A stretch of DNA of 51,867 bases from Nitrospira japonica (GCA_020725385.1 DYFC01000026.1:1-51867); one strand, 5' to 3'; counted from the first letter of the stretch, positions 34,427 to 43,510 are shown. Notes: generated from the letters alone by a model not told the origin. A program made the numbers and translations.

Positions 34427-35841
34427 ATTTTTCTCAAAAAGCTGTACATAGAGCTATCTCTGAAATCTTTCAATAATACATTGTAAATGTAACATATTAC
34501 TATTAAAATGTAAATTAAAAGGCCTATAGAATAATAATTGTCTGATATGTTCATTATTATAACATTCGATAAAATAATAATAAAAAAAACAATATTCTTT
34601 GCTGAAAAAAATGGCAATTGCAATTTAGCAAAAACGATAAAATAAGCACATTTCATTCCCACATAAGTGAGCATCGTCGCGATAGCCGCGCCTATGATCC
34701 CGAATTTGGGTATAAGAATAAGATTTATTACAACATTTGTAGCTGCTGCCCCAAAAGCTATATGGAAATTGATTCTTTGGTACCCTATTGCAGGGAGAAT
34801 AATACCATAAGGTGGACCGTAATAGAAAAGGTAGCCTATCCCGAGCAAAATCAGGGCAGTTGATGCCCCTAAGTATTCCTTTCCGTAAACAATAGAAAGA
34901 GTTTCTTTGCTGAAAAAAATAACCATAAGAAGGATCGGCCAAACCAGAGCTATAGTAATATCACTGACTTTGCGAATTATATATTTACCTTTTTCAGGGC
35001 TCTCTAGAAATTTTGCTGATATAAAAGGGAAAAGATTGTTTAACATGACATCTCCAAGAAATACAGAGACTACTGTTATTTTTATAGCTGCCTGATATAA
35101 TCCAACCGAATCAATAGAGGTGTAGTGCGATAATATAATAGTATCAATTTGAACATAAATCCATGAAGTCAGTGTATATAGCAAGAAATATTTTGATTCT
35201 AAAAGCAAATTTTTCCATATGTTTGATTGAAATTTGAGTTTTATCTGAGAAGTTTTCTTTAAGACAAAAAAACAGAAAGACATTAAGATTGAATTATTAA
35301 GAACCCATAACATTATGACTTTGTCGATCTTTACCTCAAAAAAGTATATATAGAACAAGAAAATTCCTGTAAATAGTAAGTTAAAAAAAGAAACAAGTAA
35401 TTCTATGTCCATTCTACCTGTAGCTCTGAAAGAGAAGATGAAAAGGTTTGTAATTCCTATTGGCAACATTGATAATCCGAAGATGAAGGAAAGTCTTATG
35501 ATATGTTCAGAATATCCTGATATGCTGACAAATGTCTGCATAAAAATATAGGCAATAATAAAAAGCAACAACTTTATTGATAAAACGTTATTAAGATACG
35601 TATTTAGTAACTCTCCTTTCTTTGAAATATCTCTTAGATATAGGGTATTTATACCGAAATCTGCAATTAGAATGAAAAAATTCTGTATTGTTGCGATAAG
35701 GAAAAACTCGCCGAAATGTGTTGGACCGACTTTTTTTGCGATTATCAGGGCTATGAAAAAATTAAGGACATATGAAATCAATTGTGAAAGAAGAAGATAT
35801 ATGAAATTTTTTATGAATCTAACAACTTCTATTCTGTCCAT
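34423..35841 (-). CDS. Wzx-like polysaccharide flippase
   Basis: A 472-residue integral membrane protein with about 12-14 helices, starting FIKNFIYLLLSQLISYVLNF. It is of the MOP/PST flippase superfamily that moves undecaprenyl-linked repeat units across the inner membrane. The conserved KVGPTHFGEFFLI region near 35-50 and GKEYLGASTALILLGIG near 315 are typical. No Wzy polymerase is recognised in the window, so polymerisation may be encoded elsewhere. Overlaps the GT4 gene by 23 bases. Confidence 0.88.
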   Translation of the reverse strand: MDRIEVVRFIKNFIYLLLSQLISYVLNFFIALIIAKKVGPTHFGEFFLIATIQNFFILIADFGINTLYLRDISKKGELLNTYLNNVLSIKLLLFIIAYIFMQTFVSISGYSEHIIRLSFIFGLSMLPIGITNLFIFSFRATGRMDIELLVSFFNLLFTGIFLFYIYFFEVKIDKVIMLWVLNNSILMSFCFFVLKKTSQIKLKFQSNIWKNLLLESKYFLLYTLTSWIYVQIDTIILSHYTSIDSVGLYQAAIKITVVSVFLGDVMLNNLFPFISAKFLESPEKGKYIIRKVSDITIALVWPILLMVIFFSKETLSIVYGKEYLGASTALILLGIGYLFYYGPPYGIILPAIGYQRINFHIAFGAAATNVVINLILIPKFGIIGAAIATMLTYVGMKCAYFIVFAKLQLPFFSAKNIVFFIIILSNVIIMNISDNYYSIGLLIYILIVICYIYNVLLKDFRDSSMYSFLRKI

Positions 35842-36865
35842 TAATGAGTTGTATCAGGGTGTTTTCAAATAAATATTTTGAGTTATTAAGGTCGAATTTG
35901 GATACCGTATCTTTTGAATTTTTTATCAAAATATTGGCTAATTCCTTATTAGAAAAAATTGATTTAATTTTTTCTTCAAGACATTCTGTGTCCTCAACAG
36001 GACAGACCAGCCCGTTAAATCCATCTTTAACAATATTTGAAGCTTCAGTAGTAACAACAGGGCATCCACAAGACATTGCTTCAAGTATAAAAAGTGGCAA
36101 CCCTTCATGTCTTGATGGATAAAAAAATATATCAGAACATGAAAGTAATTTTCTTAAAATTTCAGGGGTAACGAAACCAAAATATTTTAAAGGAAACGAA
36201 ACTGGAATATGTTCACCGACTGACCATACTGATATTTCGCCAGCATCTATCCGATTTTTGAATTTCTCTAACACTCTTATAGCCAAATCAAAACCTTTTC
36301 TGAAATCACTTCTAGAAAAAATTAAAATAACTTTACTTTTGCCTTTTAAAGACAAATAAACTTCATCTTTATCAGGGTAAAAGAGATTTGTGTCGACGCC
36401 GTTATTAATAACTTTAACGTTTGCAGAAAATCTCTGTTTAAGTAAAGTCCCAAGCTTTTCAGAAACAGCAATCGTGGGTATTTTAAGGAAATTTAGACAA
36501 ATGTAATATATTAAACGAATAAAAAGCTTCATTATAGAACTTTTATAATATGATTCATCATAGTCTTGAGCAAAATAGAGTAAATTTTTACGGTTCCGAA
36601 ACGAGAGCAATAATGTCATTATTATGATATCTGCGATTATGAGATCTGATTTTTTATTAAAAAATAAAGCATGTATTATTGTACTTAATTTGCTTTTGCC
36701 TCGGGAAATGTTTTCTACTTTCGCCTGAATATCAAAGACCGTATCAACAATATTGGTAAGGATAGTAACGTCATGGCCTTTGAATTTCAAATAATTAGCG
36801 TATTCTGTTACCATTTTATCGCCACCTCTACTTAAAAGTGAATGCCTGAAAAAGCAAATATTCAT
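35819..36865 (-). CDS. Family 4 glycosyltransferase
   Basis: A 348-residue GT-B retaining enzyme. N-terminal SRGGDKMVTEYANYLKFKGH binds acceptor. The C-terminal domain has INNGVDTNLFYPDK, FSRSDFRKGFDLAI and the EX7E-type motif PSRHEGLPLFILEAMSCG with CPVVTTE. Its sugar donor is unknown. Gene overlaps on both sides place it in the polysaccharide operon. Confidence 0.9.
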   Translation of the reverse strand: MNICFFRHSLLSRGGDKMVTEYANYLKFKGHDVTILTNIVDTVFDIQAKVENISRGKSKLSTIIHALFFNKKSDLIIADIIIMTLLLSFRNRKNLLYFAQDYDESYYKSSIMKLFIRLIYYICLNFLKIPTIAVSEKLGTLLKQRFSANVKVINNGVDTNLFYPDKDEVYLSLKGKSKVILIFSRSDFRKGFDLAIRVLEKFKNRIDAGEISVWSVGEHIPVSFPLKYFGFVTPEILRKLLSCSDIFFYPSRHEGLPLFILEAMSCGCPVVTTEASNIVKDGFNGLVCPVEDTECLEEKIKSIFSNKELANILIKNSKDTVSKFDLNNSKYLFENTLIQLINGQNRSC

Positions 36866-37845
36866 ATTTTTTTAGACTTTTTTAAGTACAAAGCAACCTG
36901 ATCACCCTTATTCTCAAGGTTGAGCTTTTTTGCTTTCTCCCTGAACTTATATATATCGGATCTTGAAAAAAACGATTTCGATGGATTGATTCTATATGAA
37001 ATTTCAGATAAATGAGCTATGCCCTTTCGATTTTGCTCACTTCCCCAGAACTGGAACTCGTTGGAATCATAATATATATAATATAACTCCATATTTGATT
37101 TTTCGGCCAATATTTGAAAGCTCTCAATTGAATAAAGAAATAAATGCCTCGGAGCATCAAGTTGTACCCAGTCTGTACCATAATGTTCCCATGCATAAGA
37201 AGAGACAGTAGGAATTCTGATTAAACAGACTCCATACTCTGACAGGAGTTTTGAAACATGTAGCAAAGTTTCAAGAGGATCTGTCAAATGCTCAAAAGAA
37301 TGGTGAAACATAATTATATCCCATTCACCTTTGAGTTTATATATTGAACTTTTAACAATTTTAAGGCCATTCTCATATGTAATATCCTCTTCGATATAAG
37401 GATCGATTCCCAATAATTTATTAAAACCTAATTCTGTAAGTGAATAAAGTAAAAAACCTGCACCACAGCCGACATCCAGTATTTTTGTGAATTTGGTTAA
37501 TTTCAACTTTGATAAACTTCTTAAGGATTCGTTGGGAAAATAATTATAAAGTAGTTTTCCTATAATCCCTCTATTTAATACCGCATATTTATCCCTTAAC
37601 CTTCTTGCTAACCTTTCAATCGGGTTTTTAAAATATTGTGACGATGATTCAAAGCTATAATAATCCGAGCTATAATATTTTGATAAATCTTTAGGGAATT
37701 CCTGAATTTGTAAACATTTGCATTTTGAACATTGGAAATAAGTAAAACAATCTCCGGTACCGAACATAGTTTCCCGAACTGTAAATAGTCTGTTGTTTTC
37801 GTCGTTATCGCAAATTCTACAAGTATTTATTTTAGTGCCTCCCAA
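36862..37845 (-). CDS. Methyltransferase with N-terminal zinc-binding motif
   Basis: A 327-residue protein. The N terminus has CRICDND and later CSKCKCLQ, a Cys4 zinc site common in sugar C-methyltransferase relatives. The SAM domain has ILDVGCGAGFLLYSL near 145, and IIMFHHSFEHLTDPLETL near 195, the typical Methyltransf_23 HxFEH motif. Likely modifies a nucleotide sugar or glycan of the cluster. Four-base overlap with the GT4 gene; one base separates it from the UbiA gene. Confidence 0.87.
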   Translation of the reverse strand: MGGTKINTCRICDNDENNRLFTVRETMFGTGDCFTYFQCSKCKCLQIQEFPKDLSKYYSSDYYSFESSSQYFKNPIERLARRLRDKYAVLNRGIIGKLLYNYFPNESLRSLSKLKLTKFTKILDVGCGAGFLLYSLTELGFNKLLGIDPYIEEDITYENGLKIVKSSIYKLKGEWDIIMFHHSFEHLTDPLETLLHVSKLLSEYGVCLIRIPTVSSYAWEHYGTDWVQLDAPRHLFLYSIESFQILAEKSNMELYYIYYDSNEFQFWGSEQNRKGIAHLSEISYRINPSKSFFSRSDIYKFREKAKKLNLENKGDQVALYLKKSKKI

Positions 37846-37846
37846 A

Positions 37847-38701
37847 TCAATATCCAGCTAGATGTGAATACCTAATAATAAAAATAGATAAAATCCATAA
37901 TATAATGGTAACAATAAGGAGAAAATCTTTTGTCATAGCTTCTGTCGGATCTCCCATACCCTGCTTTGAAATCATCAAATATCTGAACAATCCAAAAGTT
38001 ACAACTGGAATTGTATAAATAAGCCTGTGGAACTGTTCAACTGTATATAAGGAATATGCTATAAGTGCCGCTGATGATGAGATAAGCAATATTTCGTTTA
38101 GGGTTGATATTGAATAAGAGGTTAAACTTTTTCTGTGTTCTGCTATTTTCTCATTAAGCAATGAGACCTCTCCAAGCCTTTTGCCTGTAGCAAGAACAAG
38201 TGATATCATAAACATTGTAAGTAAAAGCCATCTGGATACTTCTACGTTAAAAACCACGCCACCTGCGAGAACTCTTATCACAAAGCCAGAAGCTATGCAA
38301 AAAATATCAAGGATTGGCACTGTTTTTAAATAGATGGAGTATCCGGTTTGTATGAGAAAATATAAGATAATAAAGTAAAAGAAATGGATTTCAATTTTAA
38401 AAGATAGAATTAATGAGGTTAAGATTAAAAAAGAAGATAATAAATAGGCAGAAGTTTTACTAATTTGACCCGATGCAATAGGTCTCTTGCTTTTTTTCGG
38501 ATGAAACCTGTCTCTTTCAATATCCCATATATCATTAAAAATATAAACAGAGCTTGCACAAAATGAAAAGGCTATAAAAGCAGGAATCCCGGCATATGCT
38601 ATTTTTTCTGTAAATAATACACCTCCAAAAAAAGGAGCAGCAAAGAGAAAAAGATTTTTAATCCAGTGTTTTGTTCTAAGTATTTTTAAATATGAAATCA
38701 T
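37847..38701 (-). CDS. UbiA-family prenyltransferase, decaprenyl-phosphate phosphoribosyltransferase-like
   Basis: A membrane protein of 284 residues with eight or nine helices. The first aspartate motif is FNDIWDIERDRFHPKKSKRP near 56-75, followed by IASGQ. The DPKKxxRPIASG context, RTKHWIKNLFLFAAPF start and GKRLGEVSLL are those of DPPR synthase, which joins PRPP to polyprenyl phosphate for ribose or arabinose donors. The other steps (phosphatase, DprE1/E2) are absent here. I start at ATG 38701 (MISYLKILRTKHW); 38725 is an alternative. It appears to be the promoter-proximal gene of the cluster. Confidence 0.82.
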   Translation of the reverse strand: MISYLKILRTKHWIKNLFLFAAPFFGGVLFTEKIAYAGIPAFIAFSFCASSVYIFNDIWDIERDRFHPKKSKRPIASGQISKTSAYLLSSFLILTSLILSFKIEIHFFYFIILYFLIQTGYSIYLKTVPILDIFCIASGFVIRVLAGGVVFNVEVSRWLLLTMFMISLVLATGKRLGEVSLLNEKIAEHRKSLTSYSISTLNEILLISSSAALIAYSLYTVEQFHRLIYTIPVVTFGLFRYLMISKQGMGDPTEAMTKDFLLIVTIILWILSIFIIRYSHLAGY

Positions 38702-38784
38702 ATAAATTTTATTATGATAACCCAACTAATACTAACATTGCTCTAAAAATTTGAAAACATAAAAATAAATTACATATCTTTAGC

Positions 38785-38883
38785 TTGTCATTCTCTATCT
38801 TGACCAGAGAATCCAGAAAACTTAAAACTGGATTCCCCGATCCCGCCACAAAAACGGCGGGCAGGCAAATCGGGGAATGACAA
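38785..38883. repeat. REP/MITE-like 'GTCATTC' palindromic element, full copy
   Basis: The ends TTGTCATTC and GAATGACAA are exact inverted repeats. Inside are AGAATCCAG/CTGGATTCC arms, GGGGAAT-type arms and a CCCGCC/GGCGGG hairpin. The same family, in half or full form, occurs at 43397-43438, 45295-45325 and 49144-49230, always between genes. The rest of the 38726-39012 gap shows only filler. Confidence 0.85.
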
Positions 38884-39012
38884 TATATTCGGTTACCATG
38901 TCCGTTGTCTGTGTCTGTTTTTTGTGCGATTAACGAACAACGGATTATGGAGAACGTACTTTCCAATATCTTTATTTTTCAATTGCATTTTTAGATTCAA
39001 ACAATATAACTT

Positions 39013-40326
39013 TTATATTACATTTCCCCCGGATTTTCTTGACAGGAATATTATTATCCAGGAAGTAAATAACGATACCAGTATCAGAACTATTGAAATC
39101 AGAAAATTGTTAAGAAGATCTGGATTTATAATCAGTAAAAGGCCAAGATAAAGCATCATTATTCCTGAAATAAGCTTTAAGATTTTTCCCTGCCATTCTG
39201 TGAGCTTACGCTTGCCGATACTTATGGAAAAAATGAAGACAATAGTCATCAGAGGAATTACATAAATCAAATTGTAGAAAATCAGATAAATGTAATAAGA
39301 ATATTTCGAAATATTATTCAAAGTTAAAGCTCTTGTATAGACCATGGGAAATCCTGCGGTACATAAAAGTTCGTATATATTGGCTGTAAAAGCAAGTATA
39401 ATTGTCCCTGTTATCATAGCCGGCCGCGAGCTTTCTCTTACTATTTTTCTTACAAGATCATATATCTTCGGTTTAGCCTTGTCCGGAATAGTTAGGGATA
39501 CCCCTTTTTTTAAAAAAAAGAACTCTTTAATATTGATTAAAGCGATTAGCAGAGCTGTTATTCCTGCAAAAATAGTTATTTCTTTCATGCCGCCTAAAAT
39601 CAAGAAAAGATTTAACCACGCTGACATAAAAGCAAAATAAATGAGCCCGGAGAAAAATATAAATATACCTCCTATTAATAACATAATTTTTCTTGAGTGA
39701 GCGTGTCCCAGAACACTTAACAAGATTAACAATACAAAAAAGGAGCAAGGATTAAATCCATCTATTCCGGCAATTATAATAGTCAGGACCGGTAACGATA
39801 TTTTAGATGAATCTACTTTGCCTAAAAATGGTAGTTCGATAATGTTATGATCTGAAGCAGATATATTTGTTTGGGGAATTATTTTCCGGTTTTGTGAATT
39901 CCGGATCTTTTCAACCGGATCTATGCAACCAAAATCAATACAGTGCTTGACAGCTAAATCAAGTGATTTTCCCGTTGTATCATCACTTAAATATCCTACG
40001 AATGGTTCAAAGTTTCCGATGAAAATAGCGGGAACAGCTTCAATTTTTATCCCGTAAGCATCGGACATGCTCGAAAAGAGCTTTGAGTTGTCAGTATTGT
40101 TCCAGACCTCATAAGATTTAATTTTGAGTTGTGGATATTTCTGTAATAGAACTTTTAAAAAACGGTCTGCTTCTTTGCAATTATGACAGCCTTTGCCCCA
40201 AAAAAAATATATTGTAACATCGTTGCCGGCCTTTACAACTTCGGAATGAAAAAAAATAAATTGTGAAATAATGAGAATGAAAAAGATATACCGGGTTCTA
40301 TTTTTGCATAGACGAAAAACTTCCAT
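39013..40326 (-). CDS. Exported thioredoxin-like domain fused to DsbD/CcdA-like membrane domain
   Basis: A 437-residue protein. A signal segment (12-27) leads to a periplasmic glutaredoxin/thioredoxin-like domain (35-140) with redox pair C47-C50 (WGKGCHNCKEAD) and cis-Pro VPAIFIG. From about 175 there are six or more helices with single Cys in DGFNPCSFFVLL and in ELLCTAGFPMVY, the positions used by CcdA/DsbD to carry electrons across the membrane. So it likely moves reducing power to periplasmic thiols. The pilin-type proteins nearby contain Cys pairs and could be substrates. Confidence 0.82.
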   Translation of the reverse strand: MEVFRLCKNRTRYIFFILIISQFIFFHSEVVKAGNDVTIYFFWGKGCHNCKEADRFLKVLLQKYPQLKIKSYEVWNNTDNSKLFSSMSDAYGIKIEAVPAIFIGNFEPFVGYLSDDTTGKSLDLAVKHCIDFGCIDPVEKIRNSQNRKIIPQTNISASDHNIIELPFLGKVDSSKISLPVLTIIIAGIDGFNPCSFFVLLILLSVLGHAHSRKIMLLIGGIFIFFSGLIYFAFMSAWLNLFLILGGMKEITIFAGITALLIALINIKEFFFLKKGVSLTIPDKAKPKIYDLVRKIVRESSRPAMITGTIILAFTANIYELLCTAGFPMVYTRALTLNNISKYSYYIYLIFYNLIYVIPLMTIVFIFSISIGKRKLTEWQGKILKLISGIMMLYLGLLLIINPDLLNNFLISIVLILVSLFTSWIIIFLSRKSGGNVI

Positions 40327-40346
40327 CTTACGGTTTTATTTTTCAA

Positions 40347-40820
40347 TTACCATGTGCAGGCATCCCCTCCTGTCATTTCATTATTCTGATTGAGGCAAAG
40401 TTTTGTATTTTTTACTATAGTATTGGATTTGCCCATAGCCTTAGCAATAAAACCAGATGCTGAAGGGTCTCCGGATATTACAAGTTTATAATCGAACTTT
40501 AGTGCTCTTTCATCTCCCGGTTTAAACATACTATAAGTAGATTTAATTTGGGAGAAAGTAAGAGTTCCATTAGCACAATTTCCGCCTGATTTATAGTAGC
40601 AGCCATTTTCAGCATAATATTGTTCGAGAATAAGCCTTAATGATGTTAAGTTAGTTTGAGCTTCTGTGCGCGCTGCTTTAGTTCTTTCGCCCAAATATGT
40701 TGGTATGGCAATTGCTGCAAGAATAGCAAGAATAGCAATGACAAGTAAAAGTTCGATTAAAGTAAAACCATTTTTATTCGAACTATGCCGGCAACTTTTG
40801 TTAAATATTGGATTTTTCAT
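40347..40820 (-). CDS. Type IV pilin-like protein
   Basis: A 157-residue prepilin. After a 17-residue basic leader comes G/FTLIELLLVIAILAILAAIAIPTYLGE, the class III signal cut by prepilin peptidase before Phe. Glu5 of the mature protein is present. Later Cys pairs (NGCYYKSGGNC, and KLCLNQ..DACTW) likely form disulfides. AAAGGAGT precedes the ATG. It may be a minor pilin or a second major pilin next to the TMTC-like glycosyltransferase. Confidence 0.9.
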   Translation of the reverse strand: MKNPIFNKSCRHSSNKNGFTLIELLLVIAILAILAAIAIPTYLGERTKAARTEAQTNLTSLRLILEQYYAENGCYYKSGGNCANGTLTFSQIKSTYSMFKPGDERALKFDYKLVISGDPSASGFIAKAMGKSNTIVKNTKLCLNQNNEMTGGDACTW

Positions 40821-40926
40821 ATTGACTCCTTTCTTAAAAATATCCCAAATGTCATACAGCTTTATTTTACTATTTTATTTATTTTAAAACTTTATGGCAT
40901 TAAATTGCTTCCCAAAGTAAAAATTA

Positions 40927-42702
40927 TTATTTGCCCATCGGAATATTCCGTTTTGCAAATTCCACAATTAGAAGAAGCTGCATGGCTTCGTTAGACAAAG
41001 TGCCTCTTGGATCTAACTCAATTACTGATTCAAAATATTTTTGAGCTTTGTCATATTCTTTTATCTGAAGGTAACATAACCCGAGATTAAACCTTGCCTG
41101 TATGAATCCCGGAGAAATTAACAGTGCTTTCTCGATGTTGCTTATAGCTTTCTCTATCACCGGTTTTTTTTCTTCTTCGTTTTTGATAGATTCTGACATT
41201 CTTAAGTATAAGATTCCGAAATTACTGAGTGCTGTAATATTTTTTGGATTAGCCTTTAAAGATTCGTTGAAATAATCTTCGGCTTTTTGAAAGTTTTTAT
41301 TTCTCATCTCTGCTACTCCAAGCATATCCATGATAATTGATACAAGCTCCGCGCTTATTTTCTTCTGCTGTAAAGCAACAAGCAATTCTTTTCTGCCCTG
41401 TTCAAAATCATTTTTTTCCATTAAAGCTCTGCCATAGTTTGCATGTGCTATTGCAGATGAAGGACTTTTTGCAACTGTATCTTTCCATAATGTCAAATCG
41501 TTTTCCCATGCTTTTAATCTTTCGTATGTGGAAAATGAACCTAAGATTACTATCATTGCAAAAGATGTAAATAGTAATTTCTTATTGCTTATTCTCGAAA
41601 ATAAAGAACCTGCAAGAATACAAAAACCAGCAGAAGGTAGATATAAATATCGTTCTCCAATTGGAGAACCTATTTGAGAAACTAAAATAATCAGAGAAGG
41701 TAGCAATGTAAGAATAATCCATGATATTAGAAAGAATTCAAATTTACGTTTTTTAAAATATAAGAAAATTAGAAGGGTAAACGGTAGAAGAGCAATTACA
41801 AAAAATAAAGGATTTTTTGGCACATCCGGTAAAAGATTCAGATTAAATGGCAATATAAGTTTTTGGAAGTAATAACCAATAGCTCCCGATAAAATAGAGA
41901 AAAAATTTTCCATACGGATGCTGGCAGAGAAAAAAGCGTTATCAGTGCCGGGAGTTGAAAGCATCATATTTATAACTTTGCTTTGTCTTAAGATAAAATA
42001 AATTATAATGACGAAAGATAATGAAGTTAAAGAAAGCGCTATTTTTTTACGCGGCATGCCTGTTAGCAAACCATAGATTAATATAATTAAGAACAGGGAA
42101 ATTGCATTTTCTTTGCTAAATAGTGAAAAGAGGAAAAAAATACATGTCAGAACAAGTCCTGAAAATTTACTCTCTTTGCTATAGATAAGGAATGAAAGAA
42201 AAGCAAGTAGCAAGAAAATTGTTGAGAGTATATCGGTTCTTCCGGAAATCCATGCTACTGACTCTGTATGTACAGGATGTATTGCAAAAATAATTGATGA
42301 TAATAATGCAGGCATAATATTTTTTATGTTTTTATCATCGAAATTGCTATGGTAATTGTGAATTTTTCCATCTTTCGTAATCAACAACCCTGTTAAGAAA
42401 ACAAGTAAAGAAGCTATACTGTGAAGAATGACATTTGTCAGATGGTATCCCATTGGATTGAGATGCCAGAAACTATAATCTATTGCCATTGAAAGATGTA
42501 GAAATGGCCTGTAATATATTCCCCCACCCAAAAAGAAAGAATAAGGATTTTCCCCAAGGTTTAAAGGGTGTGTTATTAATTGAATATCGTCCCAAACAAA
42601 TTTATTCCAGATAGTAGGTAAATAAATTAGAAAAGCAATGGTAAAAATTAGAAAACCAAATATTAAAGTTTTCTTATTGTATGATTCTTTTACTTTTAAC
42701 AT
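40927..42702 (-). CDS. TMTC/PMT-like membrane glycosyltransferase with C-terminal TPR repeats
   Basis: A 591-residue protein. The first loop has FVWDDIQLITHPL with the acidic pair of GT-C mannosyltransferases. About ten helices follow (to about 410), including IFAIHPVHTESVAWISGRTD, the hallmark of this family. The tail (about 420-590) has at least three TPR units (AIAHANYGRALMEKND, ITALSNFGILYLRM, IQARFNLGLCYLQIKEYDKA). Such proteins glycosylate secreted proteins; here it lies between two pilin genes, so pilin O-glycosylation is a reasonable guess. No ribosome binding site; see the -10 at 42710. Confidence 0.88.
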   Translation of the reverse strand: MLKVKESYNKKTLIFGFLIFTIAFLIYLPTIWNKFVWDDIQLITHPLNLGENPYSFFLGGGIYYRPFLHLSMAIDYSFWHLNPMGYHLTNVILHSIASLLVFLTGLLITKDGKIHNYHSNFDDKNIKNIMPALLSSIIFAIHPVHTESVAWISGRTDILSTIFLLLAFLSFLIYSKESKFSGLVLTCIFFLFSLFSKENAISLFLIILIYGLLTGMPRKKIALSLTSLSFVIIIYFILRQSKVINMMLSTPGTDNAFFSASIRMENFFSILSGAIGYYFQKLILPFNLNLLPDVPKNPLFFVIALLPFTLLIFLYFKKRKFEFFLISWIILTLLPSLIILVSQIGSPIGERYLYLPSAGFCILAGSLFSRISNKKLLFTSFAMIVILGSFSTYERLKAWENDLTLWKDTVAKSPSSAIAHANYGRALMEKNDFEQGRKELLVALQQKKISAELVSIIMDMLGVAEMRNKNFQKAEDYFNESLKANPKNITALSNFGILYLRMSESIKNEEEKKPVIEKAISNIEKALLISPGFIQARFNLGLCYLQIKEYDKAQKYFESVIELDPRGTLSNEAMQLLLIVEFAKRNIPMGK

Positions 42703-42709
42703 AGAATTT

Positions 42710-42718
42710 ATTTTAACA
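42710..42718 (-). promoter_or_regulatory. Extended -10 of the TMTC-like gene, leaderless spacing
   Basis: Minus strand TGT-TAAAAT, seven bases before ATG 42702, just beyond the pilin terminator. The -35 is not recognisable. Predicted transcription start at or one base from the ATG. Confidence 0.4.
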
Positions 42719-42741
42719 GTTCTCTAAATATCAGATTAAAA

Positions 42742-42771
42742 AAAAAGGCGGGATTTAATTCCCGCCTTTTT
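42742..42771 (-). terminator. Rho-independent terminator after the major pilin gene
   Basis: GGCGGG and CCCGCC arms around an A+T loop, flanked by A and T runs, located 13 bases past the pilin stop (42784). It should also read in the opposite direction. Confidence 0.92.
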
Positions 42772-42783
42772 ATGCAAGTTCTT

Positions 42784-43335
42784 TTAACGTGCAGATACAG
42801 TTGTGCTGAAAACAGGATTTGTCGTATCCTGGGCGTATCCTTCAATTGTAATAGTAGTACTATTTGGTGCTCCAAGTATAATTTGTCCGGCTTGGGCTGC
42901 TCCTTTAGCAAAGAGACTAATTGTCCCTACAAAGCAGCTTCTTTCACCTTTATTTGCATGATGGGCAATGGCTTTATCTACAACGTCATCAGCACTTGCT
43001 GTATAAGTGCCAGTAGCCGTCATGCCATTATACATTGCTGCACAGGTTTTGGCAGGGTCTGCTTGGGGTGCTTCGTAACATTCTGCGTTTCCACCAGCTC
43101 CTGAAATTAAATATGGATCTCCCGAGACAACTGCATCAAGCCAGCTTTGTAATTCTGATACAGCACCTTTTGCGCCTGCAATAACACAACGAACCTTTGC
43201 TTTTTCTCTCTGGCCAAGATATGCAGGAATTGCGATTGCTGCGAGGATACCGATGATTGCAACGACAATGAGCAATTCAATGAGGGTAAAACCTCTTTGA
43301 TCCCTTTCCTTCATTTGTTGAATTGTTTTAAACAT
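42784..43335 (-). CDS. pilA: Major type IV pilin
   Basis: A 183-residue prepilin. Leader MFKTIQQMKERDQRG is followed by FTLIELLIVVAIIGILAAIA, cut after Gly, with Glu5 for assembly. The C-terminal globular part is Ala/Gly/Thr-rich with Cys at NAECYEA, KTCAAM and RSCFVG. It is longer than the short conductive pilins of Geobacter. GGGGGAAAG precedes the ATG (strong site), a sigma-54 promoter lies 150 bp upstream and a strong terminator follows: the layout of a highly expressed single-gene unit. Confidence 0.9.
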   Translation of the reverse strand: MFKTIQQMKERDQRGFTLIELLIVVAIIGILAAIAIPAYLGQREKAKVRCVIAGAKGAVSELQSWLDAVVSGDPYLISGAGGNAECYEAPQADPAKTCAAMYNGMTATGTYTASADDVVDKAIAHHANKGERSCFVGTISLFAKGAAQAGQIILGAPNSTTITIEGYAQDTTNPVFSTTVSAR

Positions 43336-43396
43336 CTTTCCCCCTTTTGTTTTAATTTAAGAGTTATTACTAAAAAATAATTGCCATCTCAACCTT

Positions 43397-43438
43397 TTCT
43401 GATTGGATTCTCCGGTCAAGCCAGAGAATGACAGAAAT
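43397..43438. repeat. Half copy of the 'GTCATTC' element in the pilA leader
   Basis: GGATTCTCCGGTCAAGCCAGAGAATGACAG: the GGATTC..GAATGACA half unit, within the 5' untranslated region of pilA as predicted from the sigma-54 promoter. Confidence 0.7.
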
Positions 43439-43494
43439 TCACATGCTTTTATATCTTTTTGCACCACCTCCTTTAATTTCGTTACTTTTAATAA

Positions 43495-43510
43495 AGCAAT
43501 CACTATGCCA
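43495..43510 (-). promoter_or_regulatory. Sigma-54 (RpoN) promoter of pilA
   Basis: Minus strand TGGCAT (43510-43505), five bases, TTGCT (43499-43495). The GG and GC dinucleotides are exactly one helical turn apart (-24/-12). Transcription would start near 43484, with a leader of about 150 bases. PilS/PilR-RpoN control of pilA is the known scheme in Pseudomonas and Geobacter. The rest of the 43336-43691 gap is A+T-rich; an AAAGGAGGT at about 43466-43474 has no credible start after it. Confidence 0.75.

Noticed and set aside
34618-34942. Open frames on either strand within the flippase gene
   Set aside because: Shadow frames of a clear membrane-protein gene, with no supporting start signals.
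40860-40925. Sigma-54 promoter before the minor pilin gene
   Set aside because: GG and GC dinucleotides in TTGGGAAGCAATTTAATGCC are not at the required 12-base spacing.
43455-43475. GTG-initiated leader peptide after AAAGGAGGT in the pilA leader
   Set aside because: The GTG directly abuts the Shine-Dalgarno sequence, leaving no workable spacing, and the next ATG is about 20 bases away.
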